Assembly (NCBI RefSeq): GCF_001458775.1
Contig: NZ_CZPZ01000001.1
Span: forward strand, 411,969 to 475,968
From: Candidatus Nitrospira nitrificans
Lineage (GTDB): Bacteria > Nitrospirota > Nitrospiria > Nitrospirales > Nitrospiraceae
Reading direction: 5' to 3'
Length of the DNA stretch: 64,000 bases
The translations under genes and the position numbers were made by a program. Of the stretch, positions 57,666 to 64,000 are shown in pieces. The notes beneath the pieces are model-generated. The model made no database searches. It was not told the DNA's origin and saw only the letters and a program-made list of their open reading frames with translations. Every line of letters starts with the position of its first letter. The first letter of the stretch is position 1.

Positions 57666-59260
57666 TTACGGCCTCGCCGGCACGACGTGAGAAAATCGCT
57701 TAGTACCTGCCTCGTCCAGCACCGTCACTTCAAGCGCGTCCTTCGTGACATGGATCAGGCCGAAGTTCTGGTATCCCGACTCGTTTACTAATTGCACGGG
57801 ATGCAGTTCATCGCTGGCAGCAGTAAGCCTTCCCGGCCTTGCCGAGAGTGGACCTACCATATACTCATGAAAATCGATGACCCCATCCTGATTAGGATCA
57901 TAGGCGTTGCCTTGAACCCAATGTACATCCCCGGCCAGAAACACCACGTTCTTGATCGTGTGTCCGAGAATGGCATCGACAATCACCTGCCGCTCTCTTC
58001 CAAAGCCGGTGCCGCTTGGCTCATGTCCCCACCCATCATTGCCCAGGCCACCTTTCTCAACCGACAGTGGAACGGAAGTGGCGATGACTTTCCAAGTTGC
58101 CGTAGAGGCGCGGAGTCCGTCGAGCAGCCATTTCAATTGCGCCTCCCCCAGCATCGTTTTGAACGGGCCGTCTTTATCCTCATTGCGGCTTCGATATTGC
58201 CTGGTATCCAATATGAAAAGCTCGAGATCGGCCCCGTATCGAATACTCCGATACATGCGATGAGGATCCTCCGCGGGAGAGGCGATCGGCCAATATTCGC
58301 GCAATGCCTGACGGCCTGCCGACATCTGTTCATCGAACGGTCCCGCGAAATTGTCGCGGACCTCGTGATCATCCCAGATCACATAAACCGGAATTGTTCT
58401 TAAAAATCGCCGGAGCGCCTCTGCGCCGCGCTGATAACGGTGCCGCGCTCGATAGGTCTGCAGCGTGGTGGCTTTGAAATCAGCGCCCGGCTCGTTCGGC
58501 GGCGAAGGACAAGGATTGTCGCCATAGATCGTATCGCCTAGAAATAAAAAGAAGTCGGGATTGTGTCGCTGGATCACATCGAAGATGGGATAGCCGCCCG
58601 CTCCCTGCCGGCATCGTCCCTGACCGCCGAGGTCGCCGCTCCAAGCGAACGTGACCGCGGCGGAGATCTTCTCATCCGGCAAGGTGATGAATTCGCAGGA
58701 CCTTCTTCGTTTTCCGGTCCGCCACTATCTTGAGGACCCCTCTGGTCTCCCGGACCGCCCCAGCTCTGGGAACGAGGGACATCGGAATAATGCGACAATC
58801 GCACTCGTACCCGCGAGCCGCCCTTGGCCGCCGGACTCGCAGGGAGCTGCCGTGTGGTTTGGTCGGCAGAACCGATCAGGACATGATAGCGATAGCGTGT
58901 GGCAGGGCTCAGACCTTCCAGTGGAATGGTCAGGGTATAGTCCGTCTCCTCGGTCGTCGTGATGAACGACGTTCTCGACACCGGGGCCACCGCCGTCGCA
59001 AGCTTCGAGGCCTGTTTCCATCGCGCGACCGTGGCCCACTCAACCTGCACTGAAGCGGGACCATCGGTTCGCAGCCAGAGCAATGCGCCTTGCGAACTGA
59101 CATCGCCGACCGCAACACCGTGAGACAAGATATCCGAACCCACGAAGAACCTTCCCTCGGACGAGCTGCTGGACCGAACAGGCCCAGGTGAAAAAGCTGG
59201 ACAGCCGACCAGAGAGGAGACCAGAAATAGGATACCGACCGTCAGAAAGAACGCGCGCAT
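57666..59260 (-). pseudogene. PhoD-like alkaline phosphatase gene, interrupted
   Basis: The 5' part (59260 to about 58830) encodes a lipobox signal peptide (LVGC) and the PhoD N-terminal FN3-like domain (HGVAVGDVSSQGALLWLRTD, GLSPATRYRYHVLIGS). The 3' part (58682 to 57666) in another frame encodes the PhoD catalytic domain (FAWSGDLGGQGRC, PDFFLFLGDTIYGDN, VIWDDHEVRDNFAG, VVFLAGDVHWVQGN) and is otherwise intact. About 140 bases between them belong to neither and encode a piece of mercuric reductase (next entry). The full product cannot be made unless the two parts are expressed separately. Confidence 0.8.
58681..58825 (-). pseudogene. Mercuric reductase (MerA) fragment inside the PhoD-like gene
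   Basis: On the minus strand, in a third frame, this stretch reads ARGYECDCRIIPMSLVPRAG, continuing AVRETRGVLKIVADRKTKKV and LRIHHLAG then a stop. This matches the dimerisation domain of MerA/dihydrolipoamide-type reductases (VPRA...xDTRGxxKxVA...GVHxLAP). No other merA part is seen. It is probably a captured fragment. Confidence 0.6.
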
Positions 59261-59371
59261 CGGGCAGTCCTACCCTATGGAGCTATTTGGGGTCAAGCAA
59301 CGAAGCGAGGCCGCAGACTTGAATATCGGCACAGCCGACCGGCATACTGAACAGGTTCGGAGGAGACTACG

Positions 59372-59608
59372 ATGTTGGATACAAATTGCTGCGTGCCCAA
59401 TTGCCTGGAGAGACCCTATGCTCCGGCCGGCACACGTTCTATCTGCAAAGACCATTTTCTCAGCTTTCTTACCTGGCGCCGCCGCCGTGGCACTCAGATG
59501 TTCCATACCTACGCCGGCATGTCGATGGAAGAGCGCAACACCATCGCCGCCGAATGGATGAAAACCATCAGGACAGATGACGTGCCCGCTGCGACACCGA
59601 AGCTTTAA
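59372..59608 (+). CDS. Small Cys-rich protein, possible zinc binder
   Basis: 78 residues. Cys residues in LDTNCCVPNCLERPY and a Cys-X2-His in SICKDHF suggest a small metal-binding head. The C-terminal half is helical (MSMEERNTIAAEWMKTI). GGAGGAG precedes the ATG. No family recognised. Confidence 0.6.
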   Translation: MLDTNCCVPNCLERPYAPAGTRSICKDHFLSFLTWRRRRGTQMFHTYAGMSMEERNTIAAEWMKTIRTDDVPAATPKL

Positions 59609-59627
59609 TCACCTTTCCCCTCAAGCG

Positions 59628-59678
59628 GCGGCCTGGCGGTCTCCTCACTGCGCGCATCCAACAAGGGTTTTCTGAGGA
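59628..59678. repeat. Direct repeat copy 1 (GGCGGCCTGG family)
   Basis: About 51 bases nearly identical to 59789-59839 (CGGCCTGGYGGTCTCCTMAC, then TGCGCGCATYCAACRAGGGY and TTCTGAGG). Confidence 0.7.
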
Positions 59679-59788
59679 CGAGCGCTCTTAATCCCCTTCC
59701 ATCTCATAAGGCGAGCGGTGATGTAGTTTTCTCCTGCGCACGTTCACCGAGCATCGCCAATCCCTTTCTCCATCCCCTTCTCGACGCG

Positions 59789-59876
59789 GGCGGCCTGGTG
59801 GTCTCCTAACTGCGCGCATTCAACGAGGGCCTTCTGAGGCCGCGCGTTGGGCGAGCACAGGAGACTACCAGGCTGC
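59789..59876. repeat. Hairpin-forming repeat copy 2 (GGCGGCCTGG family)
   Basis: The second copy ends with an inverted arm: GGCGGCCTGGTGGTCTCCT (59789-59807) against AGGAGACTACCAGGCTGCC (59858-59876). The left arm of copy 1 (59628-59678) lacks this partner. Probably a short mobile repeat. Confidence 0.65.
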
Positions 59877-59889
59877 CCCGCACTCCCCC

Positions 59890-60282
59890 CTATCCCATCA
59901 CAGGCGACCCGTGGTGATGGATCAGCAGCCACTCATCGCCGATCAGTTCAAACAGGTTCGTCGCGAGGACCTTGGCTTGCTGCGGTTCGTCGGATTGTTG
60001 GGTGGTGAGATTTTCAACGCAGATGACCCAGGCCATATCCCCTGCCACCTGGACCATCACGTCGGTGAGTTCGAATGTCATCGAGAAGGTGTTGTTGAAG
60101 ATCAGCACCCAGGAATCGCGGACAGCGGGCCACCCGGAACGAATCGTCCAGCCTGGGTGAATACAGGTGACGTATTCTTGATGGGCCCAGAGCTCGTCCA
60201 TCTTGGCGATGTCGAGACTCTCAAATGAGTCGTAGAATTTCTGGTTGGCTTTCATGACGGCTTCGATGCGCTGTTTCAACAC
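59890..60282 (-). CDS. SnoaL/NTF2-like domain protein
   Basis: 130 residues from a GTG at 60282 with GAGGGG close upstream; the ATG at 60255 or an upstream ATG at 60312 are alternatives. The fold pattern is NTF2-like: NQKFYDSFESLDIAKMDELW, then the CIHPGW motif and VQVAGDMAWVICVEN. Family members are small-ligand-binding proteins or enzymes of varied role. CIHPGW is the common motif of the DUF4440/SnoaL_3 group. Confidence 0.75.
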   Translation of the reverse strand: MLKQRIEAVMKANQKFYDSFESLDIAKMDELWAHQEYVTCIHPGWTIRSGWPAVRDSWVLIFNNTFSMTFELTDVMVQVAGDMAWVICVENLTTQQSDEPQQAKVLATNLFELIGDEWLLIHHHGSPVMG

Positions 60283-60517
60283 ACTGCGCCCCTCAGTAGC
60301 GGACCATATCATACTGCAAGCCGATAGGGCGCTGCGAGGACATTCTCAGTGGCACCAACAGGACAAAAACGATAGAGACACGCCTCATACTGATGAGACT
60401 CGTACCCTATGGCCTCGCCGGATCCGGAGTCGTAGATCGTCGACACATCGGCAGGTCTCGGGATCAACCAATCGCGGCCGGCTTGGTCTCGGGAAACCGC
60501 CGGTGCCTGAAGACCAC

Positions 60518-60805
60518 CTACCGCTTAACAGATTCTTGGAGGCTTCGAGCAGTGGCATTGCCAAAAGAAGCGACATGGCCATGCCCACGCCGTCTCGGGA
60601 GACTTCTAAACAAGTCTTGCAGTGTAATCAGAACTCCACCGACGATTTCTTGAAGCTCCCGTTCCGTGTACTGCAGCGGGACCAGGCGACGCCGCTGCCA
60701 CCCGCTAAGCGAGAAGGTACCGCCCAACTGCCTATAGGGAGGCTCACACACCACCATGAATTCCCTCCCTTGATCGTCTTCAATAATGAACCCCTTCACG
60801 TTCAT
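60518..60805 (-). CDS. Hypothetical protein
   Basis: 95 residues. AAGGAGG lies about 9 bases before the ATG, supporting expression. It begins MNVKGFIIEDDQGREFMVVC and has a basic C-terminus. No family recognised. It is soluble and without signal peptide. Confidence 0.55.
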   Translation of the reverse strand: MNVKGFIIEDDQGREFMVVCEPPYRQLGGTFSLSGWQRRRLVPLQYTERELQEIVGGVLITLQDLFRSLPRRRGHGHVASFGNATARSLQESVKR

Positions 60806-61255
60806 ACGGCCTCACCTCCTTCTCAGAGGTAATGTTCCCGGCACATATTTGCCCGGCAGCGTCTCTTTTCTCCGACTGTGCGACGGGAACGGCTCGCGCC
60901 GCTCTGTACTGCATGTGGTTCTGTATAATGGTCGAGCCCACTCTATCCCCCGGTTCACACAGCGCCAGTACCATGATCAAGCTGAGAAAAAGAGGCCACG
61001 ACCAGGAGGATACCTGCTTCTAAACCCCTGGCTGCCTTTTACGTGAGGGTGCGGAATCCCCAGGAAGGCGTGGGGACTCCGCTGAAAAATGGGAGTGCGC
61101 AAGCTCCCTCCTCGATGTCGGCATCAGCTGTTATCGTGTATTATCTCTCTAAACTTCTCCCGTGCCGTCCCCGCTCCGGTGGCCCACCAGGTCGCCCATC
61201 TCACTGCGGAAGATCCACCATTCTAAAGAAGCTCATCGAGACCATACCGTCCCAG
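60806..61255. other. Intergenic region downstream of the porin gene
   Basis: About 450 bases. I see no supported gene. A short inverted repeat near 61090-61115 (GGGAGTGCGCAAGCTCCC) could be a terminator for the porin transcript. Confidence 0.35.
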
Positions 61256-62527
61256 TTAGTACTGGAGCTGCAAGGCGACGTGGAACGAATCGACCTTGTT
61301 GCCCGACGCGGTCGGGCCATAATTGCCGGCGAAGCCCTTCGTCTCGATATCGCCGTACCGGCCATACGCCGAGATGCGTGCATTGTGGCCGGAAATGATG
61401 TAGTTCACCCCATACTCAAACTCCTGCCGCAGGGCGCTGTATCGGGGATCAATGCTGACGAACCGCACGTAGGGTTGGAACCGTCCGATCCCGACTTCCT
61501 GCGGAATCAGGTACAACCCATACACCGTCCAGGAGTGGCCATTGAAGATACAGAAGCAATCCCCGCCGCCGGCAAACGCTCCGGCCCCGTAGTTGGCCCA
61601 GTACCGTTTAAATTCGGCATTGAACGTGAACACGCCCATGTTGTTCGGCAGCAGTTTTTCCACTAACAGGTCGACGATCGCCCCGGTGAAATCACTGCGC
61701 CCCAAGGTCGGGGAGCCGGCGCCATCTTTTTGATGGATCACGTTGCCCGAAATCGCAAAAATATCGCCCGCCGTCCCATAATAGGTGCCGGAGGTGTAAT
61801 ACCCAGGGTTGTCTTCATCGTTCAACAGGTTCCATTGCAAACGCCCGGCATACAAGAGGCTGCCGGTGGTATTCGGTCCCCCGCGCGCCCCGGTGAATAC
61901 GGAGGCCACGTACAAGAGATGCGTCCCGAAGGGATGGACCTTGCCGAAGAAGACTGCGCCGTTGTCACGACCATAGAGCCCCGCCTGCCCGCCGGTCGCT
62001 CCATTAGGCCCGCTGGGAAAGTTCCCGCTGAAATCGGCCGGGTTGAAAGGCGTGCGGAAGCCATCGAAGGTCGCATGGTAGAACGGCCCGTTCAACTCCC
62101 CCCGCTCGCTCGGCACCAAGGTGCGGCCCACCCAGAGGTTGACCCGCTCGTTGATCTCGAATTTCCCGATCGCGTCGAGCAATCCAATGTTGGAGTTCCC
62201 GCCGAACTGGGTCCCCCCGGCGCCGACGTTACAGTTGAAACAGTCCGTGTTGAAGGTGAACTTCACGTACTTGTGAATTTGCCCGTTGATGTAGATACGA
62301 GCGTTGTCGATTTTGAAGTCGTTGCTATAATGCCCGCCTGCGGCCCCTTCTTGGCTGTTGAAGCTGGAGCGGATGCCCATGCCGATCGAAATCCATTTGT
62401 CCTCGTCGGCCTTGATCGTGCCCCCCGCATAGGCACTCGGCAGCGTGGTTCCCATTCCAGCCACCAGCGCCGTCACGGCCCCAGCAACTAAAACCCTGCT
62501 CCATGACCTTGTCAGCTCTGTCTTCAT
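61256..62527 (-). CDS. Outer-membrane porin (FmdC-like)
   Basis: 423 residues from the ATG at 62527, with AAGGAGG upstream. A signal peptide (to about residue 34, ending SAYAGG) precedes beta-strand alternation to a C-terminal aromatic-ended strand (SFHVALQLQY), the mark of outer-membrane barrels. A loop contains paired Cys (TDCFNCNVG, GGDCFCIF). In Nitrospira similar porins next to urt genes have been proposed to admit urea and short amides, which the downstream position to urtA supports. Confidence 0.8.
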   Translation of the reverse strand: MKTELTRSWSRVLVAGAVTALVAGMGTTLPSAYAGGTIKADEDKWISIGMGIRSSFNSQEGAAGGHYSNDFKIDNARIYINGQIHKYVKFTFNTDCFNCNVGAGGTQFGGNSNIGLLDAIGKFEINERVNLWVGRTLVPSERGELNGPFYHATFDGFRTPFNPADFSGNFPSGPNGATGGQAGLYGRDNGAVFFGKVHPFGTHLLYVASVFTGARGGPNTTGSLLYAGRLQWNLLNDEDNPGYYTSGTYYGTAGDIFAISGNVIHQKDGAGSPTLGRSDFTGAIVDLLVEKLLPNNMGVFTFNAEFKRYWANYGAGAFAGGGDCFCIFNGHSWTVYGLYLIPQEVGIGRFQPYVRFVSIDPRYSALRQEFEYGVNYIISGHNARISAYGRYGDIETKGFAGNYGPTASGNKVDSFHVALQLQY

Positions 62528-62695
62528 TGAGGTAGCCCTCCTTGTGATTGTAAGCTTAGGCTCTAACTCCACGTGCAACACAGAGCCGCCCGTCTCGGCC
62601 AGATGATCGAATCCCGTTTCTGTTCGCCGGCAAATCTTGGATGTCGGCACCGCTCCCTGTAAAGGTGAAACGGCGAACCGTCTCGCGGCCCGCGC

Positions 62696-64000
62696 CTATT
62701 TCTTCTGATAGGTCCCTTGATGATTGATCCAATCGCAGCCCTTCTCGGGATTGGTGTACTCGCTCCAGGGCTCGGGTTTCACCAAACCCTTGGACCGCCA
62801 AATCGTCTTGAACTGACCGTTCTTCAGAATTTCGCCGATCAGCACCGGCTTGTGCGTATGCTGATTGGCCTCATCCATCATGATCTGCCCGCCCGGCGCC
62901 AGGAACTTTTGCCCGTAGACCGCCTTGCGCACCTTGTCCACCTCGATCGACCCCGCTTTTTCCACGGCTTGCTTCCACACGTACACGCCGAAGTACGCGG
63001 CTTCGATGGGGTCGTCGGTGACCCGATTCTCCCCGTCGGGCAGGTTGTTCTTCTTGCAATACGCCTTGAAGTTCGCCACGAACTTCTTGTTTTGCGGCGT
63101 GTCCACGCTTTGGTAATAATTCCAGGCCGCCAAGTGCCCGACCAGCGCGCTCGTGTCCATGCCGCGCAACTCATCCTCCGCCACGCTGAACGCCATGATC
63201 GGCGCGTCTTCGGCGCGCAACCCTTGATTGCCGAACTCTTTATAGAACGGCACGTTGCTGTCCCCGTTGATGGTGCGGATGACGGCCGCGCCCCCCCCGG
63301 CGGCGAACTTCTTGATCGTGCCGCAAATGGTTTGATAGTCCTGGTGATGAAACGGCGTGTATTCTTCGCCGATGTTGGCCGCCGGCACGCCCTTCGCCAA
63401 TAACATGGCCCGCAAGATCTTGTTGGTCGTGCGCGGATAGACGTAGTCGGTCCCGAGCAGATAAAACTTCTTGTAGCCCCCGCCCTCGGGGCTCATCAAG
63501 TATTCCACCGCCGGGGCCGCCTGCTGATTGACCGCCGCGCCGGTATAGAACACGTTGCGCGAGCACTCTTCGCCTTCGTACTGGACGGGATAGAAGAGCA
63601 ACCCGTTGTTCTTTTCAAACACCGGCAACACGGATTTGCGGCTGACCGACGTCCAGCAGCCGAACACCACCGACACTTTGTCTTCCAACAGCAGCTGCTT
63701 GGCTTTTTCGGCGAAGAGGTCCCAGTTCGACGCGGGATCGACGACTTTCGCCTCCACCGGTCGGCCCATCACCCCGCCCGCCTTGTTGATCTCCTCCACG
63801 GCCATCAGCACCACATCCCGCAACGACACTTCGCTGATCGCCATGGTCCCGCTCAACGAATGCAACACGCCGATCTTGATCGGCGGGCCGCCCGCCGCAT
63901 ACGACAGGGCGTACTGGCCCAAATTGCCCACGAGCGCCGCCACGCCGACGCCCGCCGCCACGCGCCCGCTCTGCCCGAGAAACTCCCGCCGTGAGGACCC
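62696..64000 (-). CDS. urtA: Urea ABC transporter substrate-binding protein (5' end outside window)
   Basis: 434 residues are visible; the frame stays open to the window edge, and just past the first candidate start it encodes a twin-arginine motif (SRREFL) before a hydrophobic stretch, so the protein is probably Tat-exported. The mature part has the type I periplasmic-binding fold of UrtA/LivJ proteins: PPIKIGVLHSLSGTMAISE, VFGCWTSVSRKSVLPV, NGLLFYPVQYEGEECS, YVYPRTTNKILRAML, and the C-terminal GLVKPEPWS. It captures urea for the UrtBCDE importer; the remaining genes should lie beyond the window. Confidence 0.92.
   Translation of the reverse strand, partial: GSSRREFLGQSGRVAAGVGVAALVGNLGQYALSYAAGGPPIKIGVLHSLSGTMAISEVSLRDVVLMAVEEINKAGGVMGRPVEAKVVDPASNWDLFAEKAKQLLLEDKVSVVFGCWTSVSRKSVLPVFEKNNGLLFYPVQYEGEECSRNVFYTGAAVNQQAAPAVEYLMSPEGGGYKKFYLLGTDYVYPRTTNKILRAMLLAKGVPAANIGEEYTPFHHQDYQTICGTIKKFAAGGGAAVIRTINGDSNVPFYKEFGNQGLRAEDAPIMAFSVAEDELRGMDTSALVGHLAAWNYYQSVDTPQNKKFVANFKAYCKKNNLPDGENRVTDDPIEAAYFGVYVWKQAVEKAGSIEVDKVRKAVYGQKFLAPGGQIMMDEANQHTHKPVLIGEILKNGQFKTIWRSKGLVKPEPWSEYTNPEKGCDWINHQGTYQKK

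Noticed and set aside
61730..62491. 253-codon plus-strand frame opposite the porin
   Set aside because: It is antisense to a porin with a signal peptide, a ribosome-binding site and beta-strand pattern.

Overview
The window comes from a bacterium of the Nitrospirota, most likely the genus Nitrospira. The evidence is gene content: a urea ABC transporter binding protein next to an outer-membrane porin, an Rh50-type ammonium channel, glutamate synthase gltBD, a His-type Thi4 thiazole synthase beside thiC, an AmgK/MurU-type pair and many short conserved proteins of unknown function. The Rh50-type channel together with urea uptake would fit a clade A complete ammonia oxidiser (comammox), but no amo, hao or nxr gene lies here, so that remains an inference.

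Layout. 1-5.4 kb: the end of a Ycf46-like AAA ATPase, a cell-wall peptidase-like lipoprotein, hypothetical proteins, a PilZ protein and an orphan Hcp. 5.8-11.9 kb: gltD and gltB (GS-GOGAT nitrogen assimilation). 12-23.2 kb: polyprenyl diphosphate synthase, a DUF1015 protein, an NtrC-type regulator, the sugar nucleotidyltransferase/kinase pair, VanZ, a GH57 glucan enzyme with GalT, and a CCA-type tRNA nucleotidyltransferase. 23.5-32 kb: a small Lys-rich secreted protein with a strong terminator, an FN3 lipoprotein, tRNA-Arg(ACG), the Rh50 channel, an FlgO-like protein, thiD, a heme-copper-oxidase-like membrane protein and an alpha/beta hydrolase. 32-45 kb: pilT, methyltransferases including prmA, a MOSC protein, a membrane MutS-like ATPase, a three-domain LplT-PlsC-acyl-ACP-synthetase fusion, an amidohydrolase, a coiled-coil lipoprotein, uppP and a DUF2024 protein. 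45-55.7 kb: lspA-ileS, nadA, a TPP riboswitch with thiC and thi4, a TPR protein, a pseudo-receiver, a YgfZ/GcvT-like protein and a truncated haemoglobin. 55.7-59.9 kb is a decayed zone: a TIR-domain stub, a frameshifted PD40 propeller remnant, a PhoD-like phosphatase gene split by a piece of mercuric reductase coding sequence, and a hairpin-forming repeat. 59.9-64 kb: small proteins, the porin and urtA with a Tat signal (cut by the window edge).

The most unusual signal is in the spacers. At nine loci the gap after a gene is built from short, repeated, self-complementary words (such as AACGTGAAGCG, TGACCAATGAC, GAAACTAGAAAC or ACGATTAACG) that form long imperfect inverted repeats. At four of them the stop codon of the preceding gene is itself part of a word, and at two more the word abuts the stop codon. 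Words are shared between distant loci. Separately, two MITE-like elements of one family lie at 27.8 and 48.5 kb, and five genes carry good sigma-70-like promoters so close to the start codon that their mRNAs should be leaderless or nearly so.
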